A stretch of 64,000 nt of DNA from Pantoea sp. IMH (GTDB lineage: Bacteria > Pseudomonadota > Gammaproteobacteria > Enterobacterales > Enterobacteriaceae), in contig NZ_JFGT01000003.1 of assembly GCF_000599885.1 (NCBI RefSeq), positions 171,355 through 235,354 on the forward strand. Direction: 5' to 3'. The notes under the pieces were generated by a model. The model was given only the letters and a program-made list of their open reading frames with translations. It did no database searches and was not told the origin of the DNA. This document shows positions 9,201 through 19,922 of this stretch, in pieces (position 1 is the first letter of the stretch; the number at the start of each line of letters is the position of its first letter). A program made the translations under genes and the position numbers.

Positions 9201-10118
9201 ATGCTCGCCACCGTTACCCGGCTGTTCCCGCTCTGGGCACTCCTGCTCTCCGTCGCCGCCTATTATGTTCCCACGCCCTTTCTGAGTATCGGTCCCTGGG
9301 TGCCCTGGCTGCTGATGCTGATTATGTTCGGCATGGGCGTGACGCTGAATATCAATGATTTCAAACGCGTCCTGATCCGCCCTGCGCCGGTCTTTGCTGG
9401 CACCTTCCTGCACTATCTGGTGATGCCGCTGGCTGCATGGGCACTGGCCAGACTCTTCAAGATGCCGCCCGATCTCGCCGCTGGTATGATCCTGGTGGGC
9501 AGCGTTGCCAGCGGTACAGCCTCGAACGTGATGATCTATCTGGCGAAGGGCGACGTGGCGCTTTCCGTCACAATTTCCTCCGTCTCGGCGCTGATTGGCG
9601 TGTTTGCCACGCCCCTGCTGACGAAATTTTATGTTGATACCCACATCCAGGTTGATGTGATGGGCATGCTGTTCAGTATTGTGAAGATCGTAGTGATACC
9701 GATCGGCGCAGGCCTGATTGTGCACCACACCATGAACAAGTTAGTGAAGCGGGTAGAGCCTTATCTGCCTGCGTTTTCCATGATCGCGATCCTGCTGATT
9801 ATCAGCGCGGTTGTGGCCGGTAGTCAGGGCTTTATCGGTTCGGTGGGCCTGATGGTGATAGCGGCGGTGATGCTGCATAACGCCATTGGTCTGCTTGGCG
9901 GCTACTGGGGCGGTAAGCTGTTTGGCTTTGATGAGTCCACCTGCCGCACGCTGGCGCTGGAAGTCGGTATGCAAAACTCCGGTCTTGCGGCGACCTTAGG
10001 CAAGCTTTACTTCTCGCCGCTGGCGGCGTTACCCGGCGCGCTGTTCTCGGTATGGCATAACCTTTCCGGCTCCCTGCTGGCAGGCTACTGGTCCGGCAAG
10101 CCTGTAAATAAAAAGTAA
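9201..10118 (+). CDS. panS: Bile acid:sodium symporter family transporter, PanS-like
   Basis: 305 residues, almost entirely hydrophobic, with the roughly ten membrane segments expected of the SBF/BASS family. Family hallmarks are [16 protein letters not shown] near residue 45 and the polar [19 protein letters not shown] near 105 and [14 protein letters not shown] near 255, the two crossed-helix sodium-site regions. Members of this group adjacent to lysC in enteric bacteria have been described as PanS, importing ketopantoate or pantothenate; I give the symbol on this resemblance, and the substrate is inference. The ATG at 9201 has AAGGA about nine bases upstream. The gene converges on yjbB across a shared hairpin at 10126-10157. 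Confidence 0.78.
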   Translation: MLATVTRLFPLWALLLSVAAYYVPTPFLSIGPWVPWLLMLIMFGMGVTLNINDFKRVLIRPAPVFAGTFLHYLVMPLAAWALARLFKMPPDLAAGMILVGSVASGTASNVMIYLAKGDVALSVTISSVSALIGVFATPLLTKFYVDTHIQVDVMGMLFSIVKIVVIPIGAGLIVHHTMNKLVKRVEPYLPAFSMIAILLIISAVVAGSQGFIGSVGLMVIAAVMLHNAIGLLGGYWGGKLFGFDESTCRTLALEVGMQNSGLAATLGKLYFSPLAALPGALFSVWHNLSGSLLAGYWSGKPVNKK

Positions 10119-10125
10119 GCACTCG

Positions 10126-10157
10126 CTCCGCCCACAAATCTGATACTGTGGGCGGAG
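10126..10157. terminator. Bidirectional terminator hairpin between panS and yjbB
   Basis: CTCCGCCCACA (10126-10136) pairs perfectly with TGTGGGCGGAG (10147-10157) around a ten-base loop. The two genes converge here. Neither side has an immediate T run, but on the minus strand a T-rich stretch (complement of 10107-10115) follows. Confidence 0.6.
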
Positions 10158-10179
10158 ATGCTGTCTGAACGTTATCCTT

Positions 10180-11805
10180 TTACTCCTCTTCCCGGTGCTC
10201 CTCAGGCTGCTCCAGTACGCTGTAGGCAACCGCACAGAACAGCGAACTCAGGCGCTTCATATCACCTAACAGGCCAAGATGCAGCGAGCTGGTTTCAATG
10301 CTTAGCACGTTTTGCTGATGCAGACGCTCAACATGTTTATGTGAGTAGCGACGGTTGGTGATGCGGAAGCGGTGCTTGGCCCGGCGTAGCCGTTTGGCAC
10401 TGGTCACATCCCGCGATAAAAACACCGACAGGCTCAGGCGCAGGTTAGCCGTTAACTGCTCCAGCAACGCATCCAGTTCGCGCATGCCATCTTCGGAGAA
10501 TGCCCGGCCAGCCGTCAGCGATTTGTCAGCAACCTCACCGCTCATGCGCTCAAGAATATCGCCAGCCATTTCCAGGTTTACCGCCATTTCAATGGTTTCA
10601 GCCCAGCGTCGGGAATCCGCTTCGGGCAAATCATCTTTCGGCATGCGTGCCAGATAGAGTTTGATCGCGGTGTAAAGCGTATCGACATCATCGTCCAGCT
10701 TACGGATTTCACGCTCCTGCCGGAGTTCACCATGCACAACTTTGCTGAAGGTGATCAGCATCTGCTCAATGACATCCCCCATTCTGAGCGTTTCGCGGGC
10801 GGCATTGGCAAGAGCGAGTGCCGGCGTGTCCAGCGCACTACTGTCGAGATGTTTCGCTTTAAGCCGCAGATCGGTCTCGGGCTCATCCTGAATCAGGCGC
10901 TGGCACAGGCTGGCCATCGGTCCGGTAAACGGCACCATGATCAGGCAGCGGATCAGGTTGTAGAAAACGTGGAAATATATCACCAGCTCTTCATCGTTTA
11001 CCGCCAGGTTATCCATCCAGTCAGCCAGCGGATCGATGAAGGGCAGCACCATCAGCGAACCGATAAATTTAAACAGCAGGCTGCCGAGCGCAACCCGTTT
11101 GCCTGCCGCGTTGGAAGCGCTGTTATTGAGCATCGCCAGCAGGCCGCTGCCCAGATTAGCGCCGATAACCAGGCAGAGGGCCACCTTAAATGAGATAACG
11201 CCCGTGGCCGTCAGCGTGGCAGTAATCAGAACAGCAGCAAGGCTGGAGTAGCTGATAATCGCAAAGACAGCCCCAATCAGCGCATCCAGTAAGATATCCC
11301 CGGTTAGCGAGGAGAAAAGGACCTTTACCCCGGCAGCCTGGGTGACCGGCGTGGCGGCGGTCACAATCAGCTCCAGCGCCAGCAGAATCAGCCCCAGCCC
11401 GATACTGGTGCGGCCCAGCTGGCCCGCCCGCGACTGTTTCCGGCCCAGAAAGAAGATCACACCAAATAAGATAAACAGCGGCGAAAGCCAGGAAAGATCA
11501 AACGTCAGGATACGCGCCATCAGCGCCGTTCCGACGTCTGCACCCAGAATAATGACCAGCGCTGGCGTCAGTCCCACCAGCTGCTGCGCCACAAACGAGG
11601 TGACCAGTAGCGTGGTCGCATTACTGCTTTGTACCAGCGCGGTCACCCCGATCCCGGCGGTAAAAGCCATCGGCTTTTTCGAGACGCTGTGGCTGAGCAC
11701 GCGACGTAAGTCGGCGCCATAGACGCGCATTATGCCGGTCCTGACGATATGCGTTCCCCAGACCAGCAGCGCCACGGCAGAAAGTAAATTTAGCAGAGTT
11801 AACAA
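10180..11805 (-). CDS. yjbB: Na+/phosphate cotransporter family protein YjbB
   Basis: About 541 residues. I favour the TTG at 11805 because a TGAGG ribosome site lies nine bases upstream and because it reproduces the E. coli N-terminus (x-L-T-L-L-x-L-L-SAVALLVWG); a GTG at 11820 coincides with that ribosome site. The N-terminal half has two NptA/PhoU-type repeats with the characteristic ALVQSSNATTLLVTSF and AIISYSSLAAVLITATLTATG (QSSxAT-like) motifs. The C-terminal part from about residue 320 is soluble, PhoU-like and helical. E. coli YjbB exports phosphate when over-produced. In E. coli it is also next to metH, but there it is followed by pepE rather than a PanS-like gene. Confidence 0.92.
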   Translation of the reverse strand: MLTLLNLLSAVALLVWGTHIVRTGIMRVYGADLRRVLSHSVSKKPMAFTAGIGVTALVQSSNATTLLVTSFVAQQLVGLTPALVIILGADVGTALMARILTFDLSWLSPLFILFGVIFFLGRKQSRAGQLGRTSIGLGLILLALELIVTAATPVTQAAGVKVLFSSLTGDILLDALIGAVFAIISYSSLAAVLITATLTATGVISFKVALCLVIGANLGSGLLAMLNNSASNAAGKRVALGSLLFKFIGSLMVLPFIDPLADWMDNLAVNDEELVIYFHVFYNLIRCLIMVPFTGPMASLCQRLIQDEPETDLRLKAKHLDSSALDTPALALANAARETLRMGDVIEQMLITFSKVVHGELRQEREIRKLDDDVDTLYTAIKLYLARMPKDDLPEADSRRWAETIEMAVNLEMAGDILERMSGEVADKSLTAGRAFSEDGMRELDALLEQLTANLRLSLSVFLSRDVTSAKRLRRAKHRFRITNRRYSHKHVERLHQQNVLSIETSSLHLGLLGDMKRLSSLFCAVAYSVLEQPEEHREEE

Positions 11806-11984
11806 CGCGATCGACCTCACAACAGCTTAAACTGAACGTACCTGGAGCCGCTTTTCCCAGCCCCTGGAAAGCATTAAGTTTAGTTGGAATATGGAATAAT
11901 CTTGCTAATCAGATGGATATATTTGGCGTTTCCCGCAGATCTCAACAGCGGATGATGGCAGGGTTGAAAAGATAAACCTGGCCG

Positions 11985-12006
11985 GGTAAGTCTGTCCTTA
12001 CTTACC
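11985..12006 (-). terminator. Probable terminator after metH
   Basis: On the minus strand GGTAAGT pairs with ACTTACC (12000-12006 with 11985-11991), extended by flanking CC/GG pairs, followed by CCAGGTTTATCTTTT. It starts ten bases past the metH stop. Confidence 0.5.
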
Positions 12007-12016
12007 TGGCGGGGTG

Positions 12017-15000
12017 TTACTCTGCGTCGTAGCCCAGATTGGCGGCCAGCCAGCGCTCCACTTCGCTGACGGACATCCCCTTACGGCGGGCATAATCCTC
12101 CACCTGGTCACGCTGGAGTTGCGCCACGGCAAAATATTTGCTTTCCGGATGGCTGAAATACCAGCCAGAAACGGCGGCGCCAGGCCACATGGCATAAGAT
12201 TCCGTCAGCTTCATGCCGGTATGGGTTTCCACGTCCAGCAGTTTCCAGATGGTTTCTTTTTCAGTATGTTCCGGACAGGCGGGGTAACCCGGCGCCGGCC
12301 TGATGCCCTGGTAGTTTTCGCGAATAAGCTCTTCATTACCCAGATTTTCCGTCGCAGCGTAGCCCCAGATGACCTTCCGTACCCGCTCATGCAGGTATTC
12401 AGCAAAGGCTTCCGCCAGACGATCGGCGAGTGCTTTCACCATGATTTTATTGTAGTCATCATGCCTTGCGTCAAAAGCCTCAGCCAGCGCGTCCTCTTCC
12501 AGCCCACCGGTCACCGCAAACGCCCCCAGATAGTCCGCTTTGCCGCTGCTTTTAGGGGCCACGAAATCGGCGAGGCAATAGTTAGCAAACTCCTTTTTAT
12601 CTGTCTGCTGACGTAAGTGATGACTCACTTGCAAAACCTGGCTTCGGGATTCATCCTGGTAAATCTCAATATCGTCTCCCACGCGGTTAGCGGGAAAAAG
12701 ACCGACCACGCCACGCGGATTTAACGATTTTTCTCTGCTCAGATCGTCCAGCATCGCATTGGCATCCGCCAGCAGGCGACGGGCTTCCTCGCCGACGATT
12801 TCATCTTCCAGGATCCGCGGATATTTCCCCGCGAGCGACCAGGTCATAAAAAAAGGCGTCCAGTCGATGTAGTTGCGCAGCGTTTCGATGTCAGCACTTA
12901 CTTCGCTTATGCCCAGCCTGTGTACTGGTGGTGGCGTGTAGGTCTGCCAGTCAAGGTTAAGGGCATTCTCGCGGGCGGCGGCCAGCGTCACCGGCGGCGT
13001 ACGCGGTTTTTTACGGCCATGCTGTATGCGTACCGTTTCGTACTCTTTGCGGGTGCGGGCGACAAAATCATCATGCTGCGTTGCCGACAACAGCGCTGAA
13101 ACGACGCCAACGGTTCGTGAGGCGTTCTGGACATACACCGTCGGGCCACTGTAATTTTGTTCGATTTTCACTGCCGTATGCGCTTTTGAGGTGGTCGCGC
13201 CGCCAATCAGCAGCGGCAGCGTAAACCTCTGTCGCTCCATCTCTTTTGCCACATTGACCATCTCATCCAGCGAAGGCGTAATCAGCCCCGAGAGGCCGAT
13301 CATATCGGCGTTCTGCTCCCTGGCCGTTTTCAGTATTTTTTCGCTGGGCACCATTACACCCAGATCGATAATTTCGTAGTTATTACATTGAAGCACCACA
13401 CCCACAATATTTTTGCCGATGTCGTGAACGTCGCCTTTGACCGTCGCCAGCACGATTTTGCCATTCGTACTGCCCTTTTCCTTACTCGCTTCAATATAGG
13501 GTTCCAGCCAGGCAACCGCCTGTTTCATCACGCGGGCAGATTTTACGACCTGTGGCAGGAACATTTTGCCTTCGCCAAAAAGATCGCCGACTACGTTCAT
13601 ACCCGCCATCAGCGGTCCTTCAATGACCTCTATTGGCCGGCTGACGTTCTGACGCGCGGCTTCGGTATCTTCCTCAATAAATTCCGTGATCCCTTTTACC
13701 AGCGAATATTCCAGCCGTTTTTCCACCGTCCAGCTACGCCACTCGGCCTGAGGACGGGTGCTTTCATCCTCTGGCTTGCTGCCACGAAATTTTTCTGCCA
13801 GCGCCAGCATCCGCTCGGTGCCATCTTCCCGCCGGTTCAGAATGACGTCTTCTACCGCCGCCTTCAGTTCCGGGTCAAGGTCGTCGTAGATCGCCAGCTG
13901 CCCGGCGTTGACAATGCCCATATCCATGCCGTTACGGATGGCGTAATAGAGAAAGACGGCGTGAATCGCCTCGCGCACCGGATCGTTGCCGCGAAATGAG
14001 AAGGATACATTCGAGACGCCGCCCGAAATCATCGCGTGGGGCAGTTCACGCTTGATGTCTTCACAGGCGCCAATAAAGTCCATGGCGTAGTTGTTATGCT
14101 CTTCAATGCCGGTAGCAATGGCAAAGATATTGGGATCGAAAATAATGTCTTCCGGCGGGAAACCGACCTCTTCCGTGAGGATTTTGTAAGCCCGCCGACA
14201 GATGGCGATTTTGCGCTCACGCGTATCAGCCTGGCCTTCTTCATCAAAGGCCATGACCACCATCGCCGCTCCGTAACGCCGTACCAGGCGGGCGTGAGCG
14301 ATGAAAGCTTCCACGCCCTCTTTCATCGAGATGGAGTTAACAATCCCTTTCCCCTGGATGCACTGCAGCCCTTTTTCGATAACGTCCCATTTTGAAGAGT
14401 CGATCATGATCGGCACGCGTGCGATATCCGGTTCGCCCGCAATCAGGTTGAGGAAACGCACCATTGCCGCTTCGGCATCGAGCATTCCCTCATCCATATT
14501 GATATCGATGATCTGTGCGCCACTCTCGACCTGCTGGAGAGCAACTTCCAGCGCCTCGTTATACTTTTCTTCTTTAATCAGCCGTTTAAACTTTGCCGAA
14601 CCGGTGACGTTAGTCCGCTCGCCTACGTTAACAAACAGTGAGCCGGCGCTGATGTTCAGCGGTTCCAGCCCAGAAAGGCGACAGGCCACCGGCAGCACCG
14701 GCAGCGCGCGCGGCGGGACGCCCTCTACCGCGTTCACCATGGCTGCGATATGCGCTGGCGTGGTGCCACAGCAGCCGCCGACAATATTCAGAAAGCCCGA
14801 TTGCGCCCATTCGCCAATCTGTTGAGCCATGACTGCCGCATCAAGATCGTACTCGCCGAACGCGTTTGGCAGACCCGCATTCGGGTGCGCGGTGACGTAG
14901 CCTTCAGCAATACGCGACAGCTCCGCCACATACTGACGCAGCTCGTCCGGGCCAAGCGCGCAGTTGAGGCCGAAAGAGAGCGGCCGGGCATGGCGCAGCG

Positions 15001-15700
15001 AATTGTAGAAGGCTTCCGTTGTCTGGCCTGATAATGTCCGGCCAGACGCATCGGTAATCGTGCCGGAGATCATCAACGGCAGGGTGATGCCGAGCGCATC
15101 GAATTCGCTCTCAACAGCGAAGATGGCCGCTTTGGCGTTAAGCGTATCGAATACCGTCTCAATCATGATGATATCCGCCCCGCCCTCTACCAGCGCGCGG
15201 GTAGACTCACGATAGGCTTCCACCAGCTGGTTAAAGGTCACGTTACGGAAAGCGGGATCGTTCACATCCGGTGAAATGGAACAGGTACGGTTAGTTGGCC
15301 CAAGGACACCCGCCACATAGCGCGGCTTCTCTGGCCTGCGCGCCGTCCACTCGTCGGCGCAGGCGCGGGCCAGCCTGGCCGCCTCGTAGTTAATTTCCGC
15401 AGAAAGTGATGACATCTGGTAGTCCGCCATCGCAATGGAGGTGGCGTTGAAGGTGTTGGTTTCGAGGATGTCGGCGCCCGCCTCCAGATAACCGTTATGG
15501 ATCGCCGCGATCACATCCGGACGTGTCAGCACCAGCAGATCATTGTTGCCTTTCAGATCGCTCTGCCAGTCGGCAAAGCGCTCACCACGAAAATCCGCTT
15601 CTTGCAGACGGTAGCTCTGGATCATTGTGCCCATGCCGCCATCCAGCACCATGATGCGCTTCGCCAGCTGCTGATGCAGCGCTTCTGTTCTGTTACCCAC
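12017..15700 (-). CDS. metH: Cobalamin-dependent methionine synthase
   Basis: 1227 residues from the GTG at 15700, exactly the E. coli length; AGAGG sits five bases upstream. The open frame runs further to 16027 but that part overlaps iclR and has no MetH similarity. Domain order is complete: homocysteine-binding barrel with zinc cysteines ([11 protein letters not shown] near 247, [10 protein letters not shown] near 310), folate-binding barrel (about 355-615, [19 protein letters not shown] region), cobalamin domain with the axial-histidine motif DVHDIGKN near 759, and AdoMet reactivation domain with [12 protein letters not shown] near 1135. It methylates homocysteine using methyl-THF. Divergent from iclR. 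Confidence 0.98.
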   Translation of the reverse strand: MGNRTEALHQQLAKRIMVLDGGMGTMIQSYRLQEADFRGERFADWQSDLKGNNDLLVLTRPDVIAAIHNGYLEAGADILETNTFNATSIAMADYQMSSLSAEINYEAARLARACADEWTARRPEKPRYVAGVLGPTNRTCSISPDVNDPAFRNVTFNQLVEAYRESTRALVEGGADIIMIETVFDTLNAKAAIFAVESEFDALGITLPLMISGTITDASGRTLSGQTTEAFYNSLRHARPLSFGLNCALGPDELRQYVAELSRIAEGYVTAHPNAGLPNAFGEYDLDAAVMAQQIGEWAQSGFLNIVGGCCGTTPAHIAAMVNAVEGVPPRALPVLPVACRLSGLEPLNISAGSLFVNVGERTNVTGSAKFKRLIKEEKYNEALEVALQQVESGAQIIDINMDEGMLDAEAAMVRFLNLIAGEPDIARVPIMIDSSKWDVIEKGLQCIQGKGIVNSISMKEGVEAFIAHARLVRRYGAAMVVMAFDEEGQADTRERKIAICRRAYKILTEEVGFPPEDIIFDPNIFAIATGIEEHNNYAMDFIGACEDIKRELPHAMISGGVSNVSFSFRGNDPVREAIHAVFLYYAIRNGMDMGIVNAGQLAIYDDLDPELKAAVEDVILNRREDGTERMLALAEKFRGSKPEDESTRPQAEWRSWTVEKRLEYSLVKGITEFIEEDTEAARQNVSRPIEVIEGPLMAGMNVVGDLFGEGKMFLPQVVKSARVMKQAVAWLEPYIEASKEKGSTNGKIVLATVKGDVHDIGKNIVGVVLQCNNYEIIDLGVMVPSEKILKTAREQNADMIGLSGLITPSLDEMVNVAKEMERQRFTLPLLIGGATTSKAHTAVKIEQNYSGPTVYVQNASRTVGVVSALLSATQHDDFVARTRKEYETVRIQHGRKKPRTPPVTLAAARENALNLDWQTYTPPPVHRLGISEVSADIETLRNYIDWTPFFMTWSLAGKYPRILEDEIVGEEARRLLADANAMLDDLSREKSLNPRGVVGLFPANRVGDDIEIYQDESRSQVLQVSHHLRQQTDKKEFANYCLADFVAPKSSGKADYLGAFAVTGGLEEDALAEAFDARHDDYNKIMVKALADRLAEAFAEYLHERVRKVIWGYAATENLGNEELIRENYQGIRPAPGYPACPEHTEKETIWKLLDVETHTGMKLTESYAMWPGAAVSGWYFSHPESKYFAVAQLQRDQVEDYARRKGMSVSEVERWLAANLGYDAE

Positions 15701-15895
15701 TCTCGCCTCTTCAACGTCACCCAGCGGCAAAATGCCTGTGAGCCATACTGGCATAACTTCTGAGCAGGACAAAGCAAAGGACCTTGAGACATTTTCAGTC
15801 TGTGACAGGCACTGATCCGACCAGAAAGTGTGACGTTGCATTCCTGAGCAATAAAACGAAAATGGTTTCCACAGAGTGAAATTAAGGAGTCCGGA

Positions 15896-16729
15896 ATGGC
15901 TAATTCTGAAGTTGTGAAACGCGGCAAGAAACCGCGCGTGGCCTCCGCCCAGCCCGCACAGCCTGCCGGACAGGTGCAGTCGCTGACGCGGGGATTGAAA
16001 CTGCTGGAATTCATCGCCGATTCTCACGGCAGCGTTGCGCTGACCGAGCTGGCACAGCAGGCAGGTTTACCCAATTCCACCACGCATCGTCTCCTGACCA
16101 CCATGCAGCAGCAGGGCTTTGTCCGCCAGGTCGGTGATTTGGGCCTCTGGACCATCGGCTCTCATGCTTTTGTTGTCGGCAGCAGCTTTCTGCAGAGCCG
16201 CAACCTGCTGGCGCTGGTGCATCCGATGCTGCGTCAGCTGATGGAGGATTCCGGCGAAACGGTCAACCTTGCGGTGCTGGATATCAGCGATCGCCAGGCG
16301 GTCATTATCGATCAGGTGCAGTGCACGCAACTGATGCGCATGTCCGCGCCGATTGGCGGCAAGCTGCCGATGCACGCGTCAGGCGCAGGCAAAGCATTCC
16401 TGGCCAATCTCGATGATGCTCAGGTCAGTGAACTGCTGCACCGCCAGGGGCTGCATCATTACACGCCGCATACTTTGATGTCGCCGCACAGCCTGAAAGA
16501 GAACCTTGCGCAGATACGCAAAATTGGCTTCGCCTTTGATGATGAAGAGCATGCGCTGGGGCTGCGCTGCGTGGCGGCCTGCATCTACGATGAGCACCGT
16601 GAGCCCTTTGCCGCGATTTCGATTTCGGGGCCGGTATCGCGCGTCACGGACGATCGCGTGACCGAACTGGGCGCGCTGGTCATCAAAGCCGCGAAGGAAA
16701 TTACCCGTCAGTATGGTGGTGTGCGATAG
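15896..16729 (+). CDS. iclR: Acetate operon repressor IclR
   Basis: 277 residues. An N-terminal basic tail precedes a winged helix-turn-helix (about residues 27-85: [29 protein letters not shown]), followed by the IclR effector-binding domain (about 100-270) with [11 protein letters not shown] and the [15 protein letters not shown] signature. It represses aceBAK, encoded just downstream on the opposite strand, and responds to glyoxylate and pyruvate in E. coli. It is divergent from metH, whose upstream region it shares (15701-15895). AAGGAGT lies about seven bases before the ATG. Order metH-iclR-aceKAB is conserved with E. coli. Confidence 0.97.
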   Translation: MANSEVVKRGKKPRVASAQPAQPAGQVQSLTRGLKLLEFIADSHGSVALTELAQQAGLPNSTTHRLLTTMQQQGFVRQVGDLGLWTIGSHAFVVGSSFLQSRNLLALVHPMLRQLMEDSGETVNLAVLDISDRQAVIIDQVQCTQLMRMSAPIGGKLPMHASGAGKAFLANLDDAQVSELLHRQGLHHYTPHTLMSPHSLKENLAQIRKIGFAFDDEEHALGLRCVAACIYDEHREPFAAISISGPVSRVTDDRVTELGALVIKAAKEITRQYGGVR

Positions 16730-16791
16730 CAAGCAGGCTCTTTACGCTGCCCGCAGATAGCCAGTTTAAAACCCGCTGTCCGGACACGCCA

Positions 16792-18570
16792 TCAGGAACC
16801 TACGTTTCCGACCCCCCTTAAGAGGTTTGCAGACGACTCAGTGTGAGGATCGCGATAGCGCTGGCAAAATCGCTGACGCCGGCGATAAGCATAAACATCC
16901 TCAATATGGCCTTCACGAATACGCTGCTGTAGTCCACGCCACCATGCGGCGTTAAACAGATCTTCGTGCATCTCGCCGAACAGTGCCGCTATCGCCGGAT
17001 CCACACAGAGGTAGTGGCGGAACTCTTCAGGGAACACATCTTCCGGCGAGGTGCTGTACCAGGGCGTAGCGGCAAGTTCATCTTCCGGGAAGCGGGGCTG
17101 CGGGATGTCGCGAAAATTCACTTCCGTCATGTAACAGATCTCGTCGTAATCGTAGAACACCACTCTGCCGTGACGCGTCACGCCGAAATTCTTATAAAGC
17201 AGATCGCCAGGGAAAATATTGGCGGCGGCCAGCTGCCTGATGGCGTTGCCGTACTCTTCAATCGCGTCACGTCTTTGTTGTTCGTCTGCCTGTTCCAGCC
17301 AGAGGTTGAGTGGCGTCATCCGGCGCTCCAGATAAAGATGGCTTATAATGATTTTATCGCCCTCCTGCCGCAGCTTATCGGGGATTTCCTGCCACATTGC
17401 CGCCAGCAGATGGTCGCTGATGCGTGCACGTTCGACAGCAAACTGCTCAAATTCCTGGGTATCCGCCATGCGGCCAACCCGGTCATGCTCTTTTACCAGT
17501 AGATAACACTCCCGGACCCGCTCCGGCGTAACATCCTTTTGCGGGGCGAAGCGATCTTTGATCACTTTAAACACCCGATCGTAGCCGGGCAGCATAAACA
17601 CCAGCATCACTAAGCCCCGTACGCCTGGCGCAATGTCAAACCGGTTTGCGGTGGCCGACATCACCTGAAGATATTCCCGGTAGCATTCCGTTTTACCGTG
17701 CTTCTGGCAGCCGATCGCCATATAGAGATCGGCAGTGGTTTTTTCGGGTAAAATCTCCCGCAGCCATTCCACCAGCGCGGCAGGCAAAGGGGCATAGACC
17801 ATGAAATAGGCCCGGGCGAAGCCAAACACGATGCTGGCTTCCCGGCGGCGTGTCAGGCAGGTATCAATGAACAGCTCGCCATTTTCACTGCGGTGCAGCG
17901 GCAGCAGGAAAGCATATATTCCTGAAGGCAGGTGTAATTTCCCCACCAGCCAGGCGGCTTTGTTGCGATAAAACAGTTCATTGGCGATCTCAAGCTGGCC
18001 TGCGTGCAGATCCGAATCACTGAAATTTTCGCGCAAATGAGCCAGCGTACAGGCAACATCCCTGCCGAGATCCTGCCAGGGCAGCCGCAGGGGAAGATCG
18101 CTTAGCATAGTGTGCAGCAGCGCCCCCCAACCCTGCGAGGCGCTGAACGTTCTGGACAACGGCCGGGGAATAGACCGGAAGCGGCGTTCAGGCTGGGAGC
18201 TGGTGATAAACAGGCGTTCCGGAGAGAGCCGCTGATGGCCGCACAGGCGGCAATAAACGGAGTTAAAAAAGCTTTCAGCAATTTCAAAACGCGGATAGTC
18301 CGCCAGCAGCTCACTATAGAGCGCCTTCACGCGCAGCAGGAAATCGCCTTCAAAGTCGGTGAGGGGAGTGATGCATTTCAGTTGCTCCACGACCAGCGCC
18401 ACGTGCCGGTCATAGAGATGAATGCGCGCCTTCATCGCGTCCTGCACGGCCAGCCAGTCAGCCTGCTCAAAGCGCTGCTGGGCCCCGGCCGTCACCTCTA
18501 AAAAGCGACCATACTGCGCGTCAAATCCCTGCAGTATGGTGCGGGCGATAAGCATTTCCAGCTGCGGCAT
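16792..18570 (-). CDS. aceK: Isocitrate dehydrogenase kinase/phosphatase
   Basis: 592 residues, about 14 longer than E. coli AceK. The extra length is at the C-terminus: after the conserved [11 protein letters not shown] comes [24 protein letters not shown], where E. coli ends within a few residues. The kinase core is intact: ATP loop region [26 protein letters not shown], catalytic stretch [27 protein letters not shown] with the metal-binding aspartate. AceK switches isocitrate dehydrogenase off by phosphorylation so carbon enters the glyoxylate bypass. Third gene of aceBAK, starting 17 bases after aceA. It converges with iclR. Confidence 0.95.
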   Translation of the reverse strand: MPQLEMLIARTILQGFDAQYGRFLEVTAGAQQRFEQADWLAVQDAMKARIHLYDRHVALVVEQLKCITPLTDFEGDFLLRVKALYSELLADYPRFEIAESFFNSVYCRLCGHQRLSPERLFITSSQPERRFRSIPRPLSRTFSASQGWGALLHTMLSDLPLRLPWQDLGRDVACTLAHLRENFSDSDLHAGQLEIANELFYRNKAAWLVGKLHLPSGIYAFLLPLHRSENGELFIDTCLTRRREASIVFGFARAYFMVYAPLPAALVEWLREILPEKTTADLYMAIGCQKHGKTECYREYLQVMSATANRFDIAPGVRGLVMLVFMLPGYDRVFKVIKDRFAPQKDVTPERVRECYLLVKEHDRVGRMADTQEFEQFAVERARISDHLLAAMWQEIPDKLRQEGDKIIISHLYLERRMTPLNLWLEQADEQQRRDAIEEYGNAIRQLAAANIFPGDLLYKNFGVTRHGRVVFYDYDEICYMTEVNFRDIPQPRFPEDELAATPWYSTSPEDVFPEEFRHYLCVDPAIAALFGEMHEDLFNAAWWRGLQQRIREGHIEDVYAYRRRQRFCQRYRDPHTESSANLLRGVGNVGS

Positions 18571-18587
18571 AGACCCTCCGGCTTTGC

Positions 18588-19892
18588 TCAGAACTGCTGC
18601 TCTTCGGTGGAACCGGTCAGCGCCGTTACCGAAGATGCGCCACCCTGAATAATGGTGGTCACATTGTCAAAGTAGCCGGTGCCTACTTCCTGCTGGTGCG
18701 AAGAGAAGGTATAACCCTGCTCGCGGGCAGCAAACTCAGGCTGCTGCACTTTTTCCACGTAATGACGCATCCCTTCACCCTCAGCATAGGCTTTTGCCAG
18801 ATCGAACATGTTGAACCACATGCTGTGGATGCCAGCCAGCGTAATAAACTGGAAGCGGTAACCCATTTCCGCCAGGGCGTCCTGAAAACGGGCGATGGCG
18901 GCGTCATCAAGATTCTTTTTCCAGTTAAACGAAGGAGAACAGTTATAGGCCAGCAGCTTGCCGGGAAAACGGGCATGGATAGCGTCGGCAAAGCGCCGGG
19001 CCAGCGCAAGGTCAGGCGTTGAGGTTTCGCACCATAACACATCAGCATAAGGCGCATAGGCCAGCCCCCGGGCGATCGCCTGTTCTATCCCGGCGCGCGT
19101 GCGGAAAAAGCCTTCGGTCGTGCGTTCTCCCGTAATGAATTCACGATCGTAGTCGTCACAGTCGGAGGTAATCAGATCGGCAGCGTCAGCATCGGTTCTC
19201 GCGATTAAAACCGTCGGCACATCCATTACGTCTGCCGCAAGCCGTGCGGCAACCAGCTTCTGGATGGCCTCCTGGGTAGGGACAAGCACCTTACCGCCCA
19301 TATGACCACATTTCTTCGCCGACGCGAGCTGATCTTCAAAATGTACGCCACCAGCACCAGCCTGAATCATCGCCTTCATCAGTTCAAACGCGTTCAGCAC
19401 GCCGCCAAAGCCCGCTTCCGCATCGGCGACGATGGGCAGATAATAATCCGTGTGACGCGGATCGCCTGGCTCAATCTGGCTGGCCCACTGGATCTGATCG
19501 GCTCGCTGGAAGGTATTGTTGATACGTTCCACCACTGACGGCACCGAGTTGGCTGGATAGAGCGACTGATCGGGATACATGCTTCCGGCAAGGTTGGCAT
19601 CGGCAGCCACCTGCCAGCCGGAGAGATAAATCGCCTCAATACCCGCTTTCGCCTGCTGAAGCGCCTGACCACCACTCAATGCGCCAAGGCTGTTGATATA
19701 GCCTTTTTTCGCTTCCCCATTCAGCAATCGCCAGAGTTTTTCAGCACCAAGACTGGCCAGCGTGCAGGCCGGATTGACCGAACCGCGGAGCCGGACAACT
19801 TCTTCAGCACTGTAAGGACGGGTAATTCCCTCCCAGCGGGCGCTGCGCCATTGCTGTTCCGTTTTCTCAATCTGTTGGATACGCGTTGTCAT
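18588..19892 (-). CDS. aceA: Isocitrate lyase
   Basis: 434 residues, matching E. coli AceA in length. Splits isocitrate to succinate and glyoxylate in the glyoxylate bypass. The catalytic loop [13 protein letters not shown] is present near residue 195 with the essential cysteine, and the metal/substrate stretch [15 protein letters not shown] follows. It is the middle gene of aceBAK, 30 bases after aceB, and has GAGAGGCTC as a ribosome site. Expression follows the aceB promoter and IclR. No anomalies. Confidence 0.98.
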   Translation of the reverse strand: MTTRIQQIEKTEQQWRSARWEGITRPYSAEEVVRLRGSVNPACTLASLGAEKLWRLLNGEAKKGYINSLGALSGGQALQQAKAGIEAIYLSGWQVAADANLAGSMYPDQSLYPANSVPSVVERINNTFQRADQIQWASQIEPGDPRHTDYYLPIVADAEAGFGGVLNAFELMKAMIQAGAGGVHFEDQLASAKKCGHMGGKVLVPTQEAIQKLVAARLAADVMDVPTVLIARTDADAADLITSDCDDYDREFITGERTTEGFFRTRAGIEQAIARGLAYAPYADVLWCETSTPDLALARRFADAIHARFPGKLLAYNCSPSFNWKKNLDDAAIARFQDALAEMGYRFQFITLAGIHSMWFNMFDLAKAYAEGEGMRHYVEKVQQPEFAAREQGYTFSSHQQEVGTGYFDNVTTIIQGGASSVTALTGSTEEQQF

Positions 19893-19922
19893 AGAGAGCC
19901 TCTCAGAGTCAGGGATCGATAA

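Noticed and set aside
15701..16027. N-terminal extension of the metH frame
   Set aside because: It overlaps iclR on the opposite strand, has no MetH similarity, and the GTG at 15700 gives the exact E. coli length with a ribosome site.
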